NCBI GenBank assembly: GCA_937888775.1
Contig: CALAQT010000091.1
Span: forward strand, 1-37,219
DNA length: 37,219 nucleotides
DNA from: an uncultured Actinomycetes bacterium
GTDB taxonomy: Bacteria; Actinomycetota; Thermoleophilia; Solirubrobacterales; Solirubrobacteraceae
Direction: 5' to 3'
Part shown: positions 7,273 through 16,259 of the stretch, piece by piece
Layout: each line of letters opens with the position of its first letter
Position numbering within the stretch: position 1 is the stretch's first letter
Program-made: the position numbers and the translations under genes
Notes under the pieces: generated by a model
What the model was told of the DNA's origin: nothing
What the model saw: the letters and a program-made list of their open reading frames with translations, nothing else
Databases searched by the model: none

Positions 7273-8955
7273 GTGTCCACCCCGCTAGGCGATAGCCCGC
7301 TCGACCGCAAGGCACGCGGCGCGTTCTTCACGCCGCCAGCCATCGCGGACTTCCTCACGCGCTTTGCGATTGCCAACGATCCAGCCGCACATGTCCTAGA
7401 CCCCACGTGCGGCGAGGCCGTGTTTCTGCTCGCGGCGGCTCGGCAGCTCAAGAGCCTCGGTGCGTCCCCCGAGGCCATCGCCAACCAACTTTCGGGCGCC
7501 GACCTCCACGAGCCGTCATTGGTCGGCTCGGAACACCTGCTCAAAGACGAGGGCTTCGCGGCCAACCTAGTTCGCTCCGACTTCTTCGAGTTGCCAAGCC
7601 CCGACCAGATCGGGGACCGCGTCGGGTGGCAGGACGCCGTCGTTGGCAATCCGCCTTTCGTTCGGTATCAGGAGCATCGAGGCGAGACGCGAAAACGAGC
7701 GGCTGCGGCGGCATTTGCGCAGGGCGTGCGACTGTCTGGCTTGGCGTCGTCTTGGGCCCCGACCCTCGTTCATGCCTCCGCCTTTCTCAAGCCCACCGGA
7801 CGGCTGGCCATGGTGCTCCCGGCGGAGCTCCTGACGGTTGGCTACGCCGAGCCCCTGCGCAAGTGGCTGCGCAAGCGGTTTGCCGTGGTCAACCTCGTGA
7901 TGTTCGAGCGACTGCAGTTCCACGATGCCGAGGAGAAGGTGGTCCTGCTCGTCGCTCACGGCACCGGCCCTTGCGATTCCTTCTGCCTCATACACGTCGA
8001 TGACGCTGACGACTTGGCCAACGTGCATCCTCTCGACCCCGTCGGCGCAAACCCGGCAGCCGAGGGCAAGTGGAGCGACCTCGTCCTCCCGCTCGACACG
8101 CGCCGCCTGTTCAACGGCGTCCGGGCAGGCAAGATGAGCCGTCTGGACTGCTATGGCGCGGTCGAGCTTGGCACCGTCACCGGGGCCAACGACTACTTCG
8201 CGATCACCGAGGCGACAAGGCACAAGTACCGGATCTCCGAGGCGCAACTCAAGCGGATCAGTCCGCCGGGGACGCGGCACCTGAAGGGGCTGACGTTTAG
8301 CCGCACCCAGTGGGAGGAGCTAAGACTCGCCGGCCAGAGGGTCTGGCTCGTGTGCCCACAACCGTCCACGCGTGCGAAGGGGCTTCTCGAATACATACGT
8401 GCCGGTGAGGAGCAAAAGGTGCACGAGGCCTACAAGTGCACCGTGCGCACCCCCTGGTGGCGTCCGCCGGTCGTTGCCGCGCCAGATCTGTTCTTCACGT
8501 ACATGAGCCACAGGTATCCGCGCCTGATTGCGAATACCTCGGGGGCGACGATCCTCAACTCAATGCACGGCGTCCGGCTCAATGAGGACACGCCTAAGGA
8601 AGCGCGCGAGGCTCTGCCCCTCCTGGCCTTCAACTCCGCGACCATGCTGGGCGCAGAGGTCTTGGGCCGCGCCTACGGAGGCGGCATTCTGAAGATGGAG
8701 CCGAGCGAGGCGGCTAGCCTCCCGGTGCCGTCGCCCGAGCACATGAAGGCAGCTTGGAGGACACTCAGGGAGCGGCGCGGCAATCTAGACTTGGCTCTAC
8801 GCCGAGAAGAATGGCAGCCCGTCGTGGCTGAGGTTGATCGCGTCCTGCTCACCGACGTCATGGGTCTTGCGAAGGACGATGTAGCCGCCCTACGCGAGGC
8901 GGCAGCGCTGCTCCGCGTCCGGAGGACTCGGCAGACTGAGGCGCATGTCGGATGA
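7273..8955 (+). CDS. N6-adenine DNA methyltransferase (gamma-type, NPPF)
   Basis: 560 residues from GTG 7273, chosen because homology begins at LDRKARGAFFTPPAIADFL, the usual N-terminus of this family. Motif I is VLDPTCGEAVFL (about 41-52), binding S-adenosylmethionine. Motif IV is NPPF (126-129), the adenine-N6 catalytic loop, and AMVLPAELL follows. The C-terminal half (about 270-540) resembles a TaqI-like specificity domain that reads the target sequence. The last bases overlap the start of the nuclease gene by 11 bp, so the pair is translationally coupled. Together they form a probable type II restriction-modification unit. The recognition site cannot be read from sequence. Confidence 0.85.
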   Translation: MSTPLGDSPLDRKARGAFFTPPAIADFLTRFAIANDPAAHVLDPTCGEAVFLLAAARQLKSLGASPEAIANQLSGADLHEPSLVGSEHLLKDEGFAANLVRSDFFELPSPDQIGDRVGWQDAVVGNPPFVRYQEHRGETRKRAAAAAFAQGVRLSGLASSWAPTLVHASAFLKPTGRLAMVLPAELLTVGYAEPLRKWLRKRFAVVNLVMFERLQFHDAEEKVVLLVAHGTGPCDSFCLIHVDDADDLANVHPLDPVGANPAAEGKWSDLVLPLDTRRLFNGVRAGKMSRLDCYGAVELGTVTGANDYFAITEATRHKYRISEAQLKRISPPGTRHLKGLTFSRTQWEELRLAGQRVWLVCPQPSTRAKGLLEYIRAGEEQKVHEAYKCTVRTPWWRPPVVAAPDLFFTYMSHRYPRLIANTSGATILNSMHGVRLNEDTPKEAREALPLLAFNSATMLGAEVLGRAYGGGILKMEPSEAASLPVPSPEHMKAAWRTLRERRGNLDLALRREEWQPVVAEVDRVLLTDVMGLAKDDVAALREAAALLRVRRTRQTEAHVG

Positions 8956-9937
8956 CGCTGATGTTTTCTCAGGCCTAGACCCGATCCTCTCCGAAGCCGA
9001 CCGGTCCTCACCGTGGGTCGCGGTCCCGGGCACAGAAGACGAGCGCACATTCTCACCTGACTTCGATCTAGCGAGACGGCTGCTCGCTATCCCGATTGGC
9101 GAAGGGGCGGCAGACGAGCAGCAGACTGGCCGCGTCGCTAAGGCTCTCGACGCCTGGATCGCGCACGAACTCCGACGAGCAGGGTTCCCGGCCAGCGCGG
9201 TTTGGCCGCGTGCGTCTCGGCCCCGAGTCCGTCCTGCTGATCTCGACTCGGCGGAGACAGCGGTCGAGACAGCAATGGAACGTCTTGCCGAGTTCGAGGA
9301 ACGGTTAGATCAGTACGCCGAAGGAGCTCGCCAGAAGGGCTACAAGAAGAAGCCGCCATCCTTGTACCGAGTAGAGCCAGCGATCCGCGGGATCGGCAAG
9401 GCCCTCCCCGGCGGCGGATCGGCAAACATCTTGGGCCGCTTCTACGTCAAGCAGGTAGACGTGGTCGTAAGTAGCTGGGACCATGGCCCCGACGTGCTGA
9501 TCTCGGGCAAGACGCAGTTCAGCAGCTACCTCAACAACAAGAACAACCGATACGAGGAGGCCGTTGGAGAGATCACCAACCTGCGCGATCGCCATCCAAT
9601 GGCGGCCACTGGTTTCGTCTACCTCGTGCGCACCAACCTGATGGAAGAGCAGGGCGCATTCGCGTACCTGCGCGACCTGCTGATTCGCCTCCGCAAGCCG
9701 GACGGAGCGTTCGACGCCACCATGCTCCTTGTGGCCGACTGGGATGACGCCACACTCACCCTCTCGTCAGTCGAGGACGCATGGCTGCACCTGTCCGCGT
9801 CGCGCTTCTTCGAAGACCTGCTCGGCGCAGTAATGAGCAACACACCCGTCGACCTCCACCAAGAAGTCCGCCTGCTGCGACAGGGCGAGCCGCCTGGGGG
9901 TCTGCCTCCGACCGAAGGCACCGCTGAAGACTCGTAG
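8945..9937 (+). CDS. Probable restriction endonuclease paired with the methyltransferase
   Basis: 330 residues, with the start inside the last codons of the methyltransferase. The central segment FYVKQVDVVVSSWDHG, followed by PDVLISGKTQ (182-191), looks like a PD-(D/E)XK nuclease core with a Ser where Glu is usual before the Gly-Lys. The next helix, NNKNNRYEEAVGEITNLRDR, resembles the segment after the catalytic Lys in restriction enzymes. The call rests mainly on coupling to the methyltransferase and on this motif. A C-terminal relative (about 115 residues, roughly two-thirds identical) survives as a relic at 30936-31325. A non-nuclease partner is possible. Confidence 0.6.
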   Translation: MSDDADVFSGLDPILSEADRSSPWVAVPGTEDERTFSPDFDLARRLLAIPIGEGAADEQQTGRVAKALDAWIAHELRRAGFPASAVWPRASRPRVRPADLDSAETAVETAMERLAEFEERLDQYAEGARQKGYKKKPPSLYRVEPAIRGIGKALPGGGSANILGRFYVKQVDVVVSSWDHGPDVLISGKTQFSSYLNNKNNRYEEAVGEITNLRDRHPMAATGFVYLVRTNLMEEQGAFAYLRDLLIRLRKPDGAFDATMLLVADWDDATLTLSSVEDAWLHLSASRFFEDLLGAVMSNTPVDLHQEVRLLRQGEPPGGLPPTEGTAEDS

Positions 9938-9971
9938 GCCGGGCCTTCAGCGCGAAGCTCGTCGGGCGGCT

Positions 9972-10847
9972 ATGTCGGGCCACTTCATCGTCCAGCCCCG
10001 TTCCGACGCCACTGCAGTCGAGGTCTGGTCGACACAGCGCCTAACACACGAACCCAAGGGTTGGCTCGTGGAGATGAGAACCGAACTGCGCAACGCCGTT
10101 AGAGCGCTCAGGGCGCATGACGAGACAATCCTGAGTGCGGTCTACGCGTCCACAGACACGAGCTTGTGTGATATCGAGAACGTCCTGATCTACAATGTGG
10201 GGCCTGCCTGCTTTGGGGCCGCGCGGCGTCCATCGGCCTGCACATTGAGCGGGCCTACCACTGCCCGCCGCCACCCCAGCCGCTTGCAGCCGGTCCTTTG
10301 CACTACGCGCGCTACGAGATCCGCACCGAGCACCCATCACCGACCTCATTGCGAGGGGGGGTCCGCACTCGCTGCCTGGACGGGAGTCGGCATGCCTCGC
10401 CTGACCGAAGCGACCAAGCCCTCCGCAGTGTGGTGCGCACTCCGCGACGGGCACATCGCCGGATATCAGCGCCTTGCTCCGCAAGAACCGTACGGCCTCT
10501 GGCTTGTGGTCGGTGTGCCGCCCAACGAGGTCGCTGCCCCAGCGAAGATTGTCAAGCCGCTCGTCGACGGCGTCGTTGCGGCTCTCCACAACCACGACGG
10601 GACCGAACTTCACGTAGTGAGCGAGCGGCTCGCGATTCAGCTTCCGGCGAACACGCCCGACCGGATCGCTGCACTTCTGAGTGATGAGCGCGCCGCTATT
10701 CTTGGGTCGCGTCGCCTGCTGTGGCCCCATGGTTCAAGCGTGCAATGGAATCCCGCAGACGACCTCTGCTCTGCGCTCGACCTCAGCGTCGTACCTAGCA
10801 ACCGCTGGGAGCTGTCAGGTCACCTCATGTCGCTCGCCGGCGCATAG
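9972..10847 (+). CDS. Hypothetical protein with probable pair of compensating frameshifts
   Basis: The annotated frame is open for 291 codons, but its middle (about 10225-10350) reads as low-complexity Arg/Ser/Thr. The +2 frame there gives a much more protein-like segment (SIGLHIERAYHCPP, then LHYARYEI) that joins the flanking parts smoothly: IENVLIYNVGPACFGAA before it and ALAAWTGVGMPRLTEATKP after it. A one-base loss near 10216-10225 and a one-base gain in the G7 run at 10352-10358 would explain this. No domain is recognised. It follows the nuclease gene by 34 bases on the same strand and may belong to the restriction operon. Confidence 0.55.
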   Translation: MSGHFIVQPRSDATAVEVWSTQRLTHEPKGWLVEMRTELRNAVRALRAHDETILSAVYASTDTSLCDIENVLIYNVGPACFGAARRPSACTLSGPTTARRHPSRLQPVLCTTRATRSAPSTHHRPHCEGGSALAAWTGVGMPRLTEATKPSAVWCALRDGHIAGYQRLAPQEPYGLWLVVGVPPNEVAAPAKIVKPLVDGVVAALHNHDGTELHVVSERLAIQLPANTPDRIAALLSDERAAILGSRRLLWPHGSSVQWNPADDLCSALDLSVVPSNRWELSGHLMSLAGA

Positions 10848-11170
10848 GCGGCTGCGCCGCGACGGTAGCTCGCCGCCTTGCCCGCCCTCATACGCGCGCG
10901 CCCTGCGCGCGAGGCGCCAGACCCCACGCACGCCCGGCACGTTCGCTCAGGGGGACCACCAGCACAGGGCAGACACTGAGGTCTCGCCGGACTGGGGCGG
11001 CCAACCTCACGTCGCCCGCCTGCAACTAGCGCTACCCTAGGCACAGGTGGCGCTCATGCAGCCCCGGCGGGCGCGCCACTCCACCAGCAGCGCCGCACTT
11101 CTTCGCAGCACCAAATCCAAACCTAAATCCAAAAGCCGCCGGGCGCATGTTCACTGGAAAGGTTTGGACG
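10848..11170. other. Intergenic region before the replication block
   Basis: No gene is seen in about 320 bases. The first half is very GC-rich. The second half has an AC-rich patch (about 11108-11135) shortly before the excisionase-like gene and is the likely promoter region of the replication operon, although I see no clear -35/-10 pair. Confidence 0.4.
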
Positions 11171-11395
11171 ATGGCGAAGACGCGCATTGTGGAGGAAGAG
11201 GTGCTCGACGACAAGGACAGGCTGCTCACCCCTGAGGAAGTCTGCGAGCGGCTGAACGTAACGCGCCGGTGGCTGCGGCGTGCGGACGAGCACGGCACGC
11301 TGCCGCGAGTGAAGGTCGGCCTGCTGAATCGTTACTACGAGTCAGACATCGAGGCGTACCTTTCGGCAAACCGCGTCCCCGCCTCGCAGGCGTGA
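11171..11395 (+). CDS. Excisionase/AlpA-like HTH protein
   Basis: 74 residues from ATG 11171, with GGAAAGG upstream. The core LLTPEEVCERLNVTRRWLRR, followed by LPRVKVGLLNRYYESDIEAYL, is the winged-helix 'HTH_17/excisionase' pattern: a helix-turn-helix followed by a strand pair and a short helix. Such proteins act as recombination directionality factors that bend DNA at att sites, or as AlpA-type activators in satellites. It leads the operon containing the primase and ATPase, 2 bases before the primase start. The fold is good; whether it is Xis or a transcriptional activator is undecided. Confidence 0.8.
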   Translation: MAKTRIVEEEVLDDKDRLLTPEEVCERLNVTRRWLRRADEHGTLPRVKVGLLNRYYESDIEAYLSANRVPASQA

Positions 11396-11396
11396 C

Positions 11397-12380
11397 GTGG
11401 TTGTCAAGATACGGCGCAAGTCCGGGCGATCTAGCCAGCCGCCCGGACCCCGCCAAGCCAACACCAATGCCTCTGCAGGCACGGCTAAGGGTAATACCTC
11501 CCGCGTCAAGCAGACGGGCGCTTGCCCGGCGTGCGGCAACGAGACAACACTCGATGTAACTCCTGCTGCCTATGGGCGATGGTTTATCGGCTGCTACTCC
11601 TGCGAAGCCGAAGGCGTCACACTCGGCGACCTCCTGCGCGCCCTGGCGACGGCCGTAGGCGCTCCCGACGGTGGCTCCATCAAGGCCGAACCGCATCGCT
11701 GGCTGGGCGACTACCTCGACAGCGCCGCGACGATGGGCGGCGTGGAGGCTGTGCCGGACGAGGCGCTGCGGAGGGAATGGGCCGTCAATCTGATGCTCAC
11801 TCCGCGTCCGCGCAGATACCTGACGCGCGAGCGAGGCCTCACCAAGCGCACGCTCCGCCGGGCAGGGATCGGATGGGACCGCGACCGTGCGTGCTTCACG
11901 ATCCCGATTCGTGACGCGGCCGGTCAGATCGTGAACCTCGTCCGGCGGCCTCTCCCCCATGTGGACGGCCCGAAGTACAAGATGCTGGCCGGCAGAGGCA
12001 TCCCGGAGAGGCGTCAGCTGTACCCGCGCCCTCTGCCGGAGGGACCGATCCTCGCGGTGGGCGGGCTGTTGGACGCGCTGCTCGGCAGGCAACACGGCCT
12101 CCCCACCGTCAGCGGCACGCACGGCATCGGCACCTCGCTCGACGTATGGCTGCCCGTGGTACGAGGCCGCGAGGTGGCTGCTATGTGGGACGTAGGCGAG
12201 GAGAACGCCATGACCCAGCGGGTAGCCGCCCTGGCCGCCGCCGGGGCTTACGCGTGGCCTGTGCGCCTCTCGCGTCTGCTCACCGAGGGCAAGGACCTCA
12301 CCGACGCGCTCACCGGCGGCTACACCGCCGACGACATCACCGCGCTCATGCGCGCGGAGCGCAGGAGGGCCGGGCTATGA
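11397..12380 (+). CDS. Primase-like protein (zinc ribbon plus TOPRIM)
   Basis: 327 residues from GTG 11397. An N-terminal zinc ribbon has CPAC (43-46) and CYSC (66-69). A middle region follows (about 125-205: YLTRERGLTKRTLRRAGIGW, then CFTIPIRDAAGQIVNLVRRP), as in phage and plasmid primases. Then comes a TOPRIM-like segment, ILAVGGLLDALL and AAMWDVGEENAM (about 217-270). The catalytic acidic residue of the first TOPRIM motif is Gly-Gly here rather than the usual Glu-Gly, so activity is uncertain. It would synthesise primers for the island's replication. Its stop overlaps the next ATG (ATGA), showing an operon with the downstream ATPase. Confidence 0.75.
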   Translation: MVVKIRRKSGRSSQPPGPRQANTNASAGTAKGNTSRVKQTGACPACGNETTLDVTPAAYGRWFIGCYSCEAEGVTLGDLLRALATAVGAPDGGSIKAEPHRWLGDYLDSAATMGGVEAVPDEALRREWAVNLMLTPRPRRYLTRERGLTKRTLRRAGIGWDRDRACFTIPIRDAAGQIVNLVRRPLPHVDGPKYKMLAGRGIPERRQLYPRPLPEGPILAVGGLLDALLGRQHGLPTVSGTHGIGTSLDVWLPVVRGREVAAMWDVGEENAMTQRVAALAAAGAYAWPVRLSRLLTEGKDLTDALTGGYTADDITALMRAERRRAGL

Positions 12381-12571
12381 GCGAGAGCGGATACCGCGCA
12401 TTTGGCGACGACTACCCCGGCGTATTCCCTCACCCGCATCCGGACGAGGAGCTAGTCGAGTCGCTGCTTCGCGCAGCGGTGCAGGTCATGGAGGCACAGC
12501 ACTCCTGGCCGCTGCTTGACGACGCCGCAGCCCAGTTCCGCCGAGAGCCGGGGGAGGCCGATGGTGTCTAA
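12377..12571 (+). CDS. Small hypothetical protein of the replication operon
   Basis: 64 residues, with an ATGA overlap with the primase at its start and an 11-base overlap with the ATPase gene at its end. This coupling argues that it is real. It is acidic (DDYPGVFPHPHPDEELVESL) with a predicted helical middle. No family is recognised. The position suggests an accessory replication or regulatory peptide. Confidence 0.6.
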   Translation: MSESGYRAFGDDYPGVFPHPHPDEELVESLLRAAVQVMEAQHSWPLLDDAAAQFRREPGEADGV

Positions 12572-13661
12572 CCAAAAACGCAAAACGGTTCCGTACGACG
12601 TGAGTGGCGTGCCGCCGACACCTCCCTCGCGCAAGTCTCGTCTGATCGTGAAGACGCCCAGACGCCGCACGATTGAAGGCAAGACTTATGAGGAGGTGCC
12701 GGGCAGCTTCGCGGCGCGCGTAGGCTCGCGGCGAGTTGATCTGGTGCAGTTGATTGAGGATGGCATCCCTCCGATTGAATACCTGCCAGCCTCCGACGAA
12801 ATGCTGCGGCGCGGTAAGCGCCACTACATAGCCGCGCCGAGAAAGGAGGGCAAGTCAATCGCTGTCCTCGCGCACCTAGTGGACATGGCACTGGCTGATG
12901 CCGAGGTCGTGGTGCTTGACCGTGAGAACGGGCAGGAGCTTTACGCCAGCCGCCTCGCCGACGTCATGACAGCGCGCAAGCTCTCAACCAAGCAGCGCAA
13001 GCAGGTAGGCAAGCGATTGAGCTATTACGAGTTCCCAACACTCAAGTCGGGTGATGCTGAGGACCTTGTGGAGTTGCTAGGCGCGGCGGACCTTGTTGTG
13101 TTCGACTCGCAGCGCATGTTCTTGAGCGATCTCGGCCTCCGGGAGGCAGAGTCTGACGACTACGCCTCGTTCATGGCGTACGTGATTGACCCGCTGTTTC
13201 GGGCGCAGGTGGCCACGCTGATCCTCGACAACACAGGCCACAAAGAGCAGACGCGCGGTCGCGGCACCAGCAGCAAGGGCGACCTCAACGAGATACTTTT
13301 CTCAATCGAGACTATTACCCCTTTTGACCTCTACAAGCGCGGCAAGATCAAGCTCAAAATCGAGGACAGCCGCATGGGCAACAGAGGCGAATGGACTATG
13401 GACCTGGGCGGCGGCTACTTCTATCCCTGGGAGCAGGTCAACACCGACACCGCCCCTCGTGCCGACTTCCGCGAGGCCGCAGAAGCTGCCCTCACCGACG
13501 GCAAGCCGCGAGGCATGGACAAGCTCATAGAGGCCGTGCGCTCCGGCGGAAAGGTGAAGATCGCCACACCTCACGCGCGCCATCTTCTCGGCGAGTACGC
13601 GAAGGACCCCAACAACCCCATCACGCACGGGCCAAAGGGCTATGAGCGAGTGCAGGCGTAG
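12561..13661 (+). CDS. RecA/AAA-type replication ATPase (RepA/DnaB-like)
   Basis: 366 residues from ATG 12561, which has GGGGGAGG just upstream and overlaps the previous stop. A variant Walker A is AAPRKEGKSI (91-100; the usual first Gly is Ala). AEVVVLDRENGQE follows, as in RepA/KaiC-like ATPases, and Walker B is LVVFDS (178-183). ATLILDNTGHKE and a GTSSKGDLNE segment complete the AAA_25-type core. Such proteins act as replicative helicases or helicase loaders of plasmids and satellites. It directly follows the primase operon and precedes the iteron region, so it is the probable initiator or helicase of the island. Confidence 0.75.
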   Translation: MVSNQKRKTVPYDVSGVPPTPPSRKSRLIVKTPRRRTIEGKTYEEVPGSFAARVGSRRVDLVQLIEDGIPPIEYLPASDEMLRRGKRHYIAAPRKEGKSIAVLAHLVDMALADAEVVVLDRENGQELYASRLADVMTARKLSTKQRKQVGKRLSYYEFPTLKSGDAEDLVELLGAADLVVFDSQRMFLSDLGLREAESDDYASFMAYVIDPLFRAQVATLILDNTGHKEQTRGRGTSSKGDLNEILFSIETITPFDLYKRGKIKLKIEDSRMGNRGEWTMDLGGGYFYPWEQVNTDTAPRADFREAAEAALTDGKPRGMDKLIEAVRSGGKVKIATPHARHLLGEYAKDPNNPITHGPKGYERVQA

Positions 13662-14225
13662 CAACGCGGTACGCCCCGCCCGTACGCCCACGCCCCTCCC
13701 TAGAGGGGGAGGGGCGGGCGTGGGGCCACGCCTTGCCTACGCCCCGACCAAAAAGGCGTGGCTAATGCCCAGTATTTGCTGGGGTTTTAGCCACACCTCG
13801 GGCTGCCCACGCCCCTCCACGCCCCGGAGCTACCCACGCCCGGCGTGGTTTTGGGGGCTGGCGGCGACCCCTGTCAGGGGTGGTGCAGGGGTGGTCAGAG
13901 GTGCAGGGGCGAGAAGCACAAAATACCGGCCAGCCCACTGTGGGCGCTCAGCCTCCAAGCACATGACCTTGGATTACATCTGCGCCACGAGTCACGGCTG
14001 GCCCTGCGCTACGGCCGCCGGGAGCCTGCCAGCGTCGCCCGCGTCCCGGCGGAACATTCCCGACCGCCTAGCTAAGGCGGCAACCCCTCACCCATTCACC
14101 CATACGCCGCTGAGGCTAAAGATAAATGTTTCACTTTTGGACCCTCGCCGGACCCTACAGGTGAAGAATCGAGCTATATTTCGCGTGCAGACAAAAGTCG
14201 GCAAAATCAAGACCAGGAGGCAAAG
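13662..14225. other. Candidate replication origin: iterons and cruciform
   Basis: A non-coding stretch of about 560 bases. Between 13688 and 13848 there are eight copies of the 7-mer CCACGCC or its complement GGCGTGG (starts 13688, 13717, 13726, 13755, 13807, 13817, 13834, 13842). Two pairs are arranged head to head with 1-2 bases between. CCCACGCCCCTCC occurs twice exactly (13687, 13806). A nested hairpin sits inside: GTGGCTAA/TTAGCCAC (13758-13765, 13787-13794) enclosing CCCAG/CTGGG. The end nearest 14110-14200 is AT-richer. This is what an initiator-binding origin looks like, and it lies between the ATPase and the next gene. Function inferred. Confidence 0.6.
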
Positions 14226-14693
14226 ATGCCAGCAGTCAAGGAGTACAAGATCAAAGCTCTCACGTTTGACCCGAAGCTCGTCGCTCAGGTGATGCGGCGG
14301 AGGGCTGACGGCGAGAGCCTCGGCACTATCGCCAAGGCCCTGAGCGTTTCCCCGGGCAAGGCGGCGATGGCGGAGCTCGTCGGCACAACGGAGCGCGTGG
14401 CCATAGACGACCCCGCCAAGCTGGCAAGGCAGGTAGTCAAGGACCGCAAAGCCTCGGCCTCCTGGGGCCTGCTAGCGGCCCGCTACGCCGTTACCGAGGG
14501 CACCTGCCGGGCCGCGTACGAGGCGGCCACCGGCCAGCCCTACTCCGCCCTCGACTACCGGCGCAAGGCCGAGGTGGCCAAGCCCGCCCCCTCCCCCATC
14601 AAGCGCGCCTCCGTCAAGGCGACCCGAGCGCTGGCGAAGCAGTCCCCCGCCGCCTCCCCGGCGGCCAAAGCCTCGACCCCTGCCGCCGCGTGA
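14226..14693 (+). CDS. Small DNA-binding protein with basic tail
   Basis: 155 residues from ATG 14226, with a strong AGGAGG. The first half contains an HTH-like segment (VMRRRADGESLGTIAKALSV), and a second possible helix pair follows (LLAARYAVTEGTCRAAYEAA). The last 45 residues are Lys/Ala/Pro-rich (KRASVKATRALAKQ), like histone-H1-type tails that bind DNA non-specifically. It lies between the origin candidate and the integrase. It could organise the origin or the att site, or regulate int. No family is assigned with certainty. Confidence 0.6.
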   Translation: MPAVKEYKIKALTFDPKLVAQVMRRRADGESLGTIAKALSVSPGKAAMAELVGTTERVAIDDPAKLARQVVKDRKASASWGLLAARYAVTEGTCRAAYEAATGQPYSALDYRRKAEVAKPAPSPIKRASVKATRALAKQSPAASPAAKASTPAAA

Positions 14694-14760
14694 GCGGCAG
14701 GGCGAGAGGAGCTACGGCCATGCGCTCGTGGATTTTAGGTGGAAATGGGAAGGGGGCGGT

Positions 14761-14783
14761 GGTTTCGCAATCGCCGCGAAACC
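14761..14783. promoter_or_regulatory. Inverted repeat before the integrase gene
   Basis: GGTTTCGC (14761-14768) and GCGAAACC (14776-14783) form a perfect 8-bp inverted repeat with a 7-base loop, 35 bases before the integrase ATG. It could be an operator or an attenuating hairpin for int. Confidence 0.4.
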
Positions 14784-14817
14784 AAATCAAAACGTCTAAC
14801 CCATCGGAGGTTTGCTG

Positions 14818-16086
14818 ATGCCCGGCCACGTGAGGAAGAGGGGCAAGCGCTCCGACGGCACCACCAAGTGGCAGGCCCGCTACACGGACCCCACCGACCC
14901 CCGGCGGCGCATTGAGAAGACGTTCCGCAACAAGAACGAGGCCGAGGCGTGGCTGACGCAGCAGCAGGCCTCGGTCCTGCGCGGCGAGCACCAAGACCCC
15001 CGCCGCGCCGACCGCCCGTTCAAGGACGCCGTAGCGGCGTGGCGCGAGACACGGCTCCCCTCCCTCGCGCCTAAGACGCGTGACCGATACGAGGACGTGC
15101 TGCGGCTGCACCTGGAACCGGAGTTCGGCACGGTGCCGCTCACCGCGCTCACGCGGGAGGTCGTGAAGCGGTACTTCGCCCGGCTACAGCGCGACGGCCG
15201 GACGGCAGGCCGCGAGCACCCTGGCGATCCGCTCAGTCCCGGCAGTATCCGCAAGATTCAGACGGTGCTGTCCTCAGTGCTCAGCGAGGCCGTCGAGATG
15301 GGGATGATCCGGGTCAACCCGGCGATGCGGATGCGCCTGCCTGCCCCGGCGAAGCGCGACATGACGATCCTCACGGCCGCCGAGGTGCGGCAGCTAGCCG
15401 ACGCGATCAATCCGCACTACCGCGTACTGATCCTCCTGGCGGCGAACACGGGGATGCGTGCCGGCGAGCTGTGGGCGCTGCGCCGCAAGGACGTAGACCT
15501 CCTGCGAGGGGTCATCCAGGTGCGGCAGACCGTCAAGCGCGACACGGCCGACCCAGCAGCCCCTCCTGCAACCGTCGATCAGTACGGCCGCGAGGTCGGA
15601 CCGCCCAAGAGCGGCAAGGCCCGGACGATCACGCTCGGCCAAGCCACCAAGAAGATGCTCAACGATCACCTCACCGCCCCGGCTCCCGGCGGCACCAGCC
15701 AAGCAACCGCCGACAGCCTCGTGTTCCTCACGCCGGGCGGCAGGGCCGTGCGGCATGGCCTCTGGATGCGGAAGATGTTCGCGCCTGCCGTGAAGACCCT
15801 CCCGGCGGACAAGCGCAATCTCCGCTTCCACGACCTGAGGCATACCTGCGCGAGCCTGCTGGTCGCGGCGGAGACGCCGATGCTCTACGTGAAGGAACGC
15901 CTCGGCCACGCCAGCGTCACGACGACGATCAACCTCTACGGGCACATGTTCCCCTCGGTGGAGGCCAGCCTCGCCGACGCGCTCGACGGCATGTACGAGG
16001 GTCCGCAGGAGGGTCTCGAGGACGTGCCTACGCCTCTGCACCCAGCAGGCACGGGCCAAGCCGCCTCCGGGGATTCCGCCTTCTAG
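14818..16086 (+). CDS. int: Tyrosine site-specific integrase
   Basis: 422 residues. ATG 14818 is chosen over TTG/CTG codons just upstream because GGAGG ends 7 bases before it. It has an AP2-like arm-binding N-terminus (KRSDGTTKWQARYTD), a SAM-like core-binding domain (about 70-160), and a catalytic domain. The catalytic residues are visible: Arg in TGMRAGELWAL (214), HDLRHT (His338, Arg341), LGH (His364) and Tyr374 in NLYGH. It catalyses integration and, with an excisionase, excision at the tRNA-Glu 3' half. It lies in the right part of the island, as expected for an integrase near its att site. Complete and apparently functional. Confidence 0.93.
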   Translation: MPGHVRKRGKRSDGTTKWQARYTDPTDPRRRIEKTFRNKNEAEAWLTQQQASVLRGEHQDPRRADRPFKDAVAAWRETRLPSLAPKTRDRYEDVLRLHLEPEFGTVPLTALTREVVKRYFARLQRDGRTAGREHPGDPLSPGSIRKIQTVLSSVLSEAVEMGMIRVNPAMRMRLPAPAKRDMTILTAAEVRQLADAINPHYRVLILLAANTGMRAGELWALRRKDVDLLRGVIQVRQTVKRDTADPAAPPATVDQYGREVGPPKSGKARTITLGQATKKMLNDHLTAPAPGGTSQATADSLVFLTPGGRAVRHGLWMRKMFAPAVKTLPADKRNLRFHDLRHTCASLLVAAETPMLYVKERLGHASVTTTINLYGHMFPSVEASLADALDGMYEGPQEGLEDVPTPLHPAGTGQAASGDSAF

Positions 16087-16259
16087 AGGCGGTGTCCCCA
16101 ACATAAAGATTCGTGCCCGCCAGCGCCCGGCGCTCCCCGCCCCCGTTGTCCGCCTCTTCCCTCGGCTCCCTGAGGCGGCCCGAGAGCGTCCTCCGCTGCC
16201 TCTGTTCAGGCGCGTCGTGTTGTGGGTCAATGCGCCTCCCAACAACGAAACAGGAGGTC

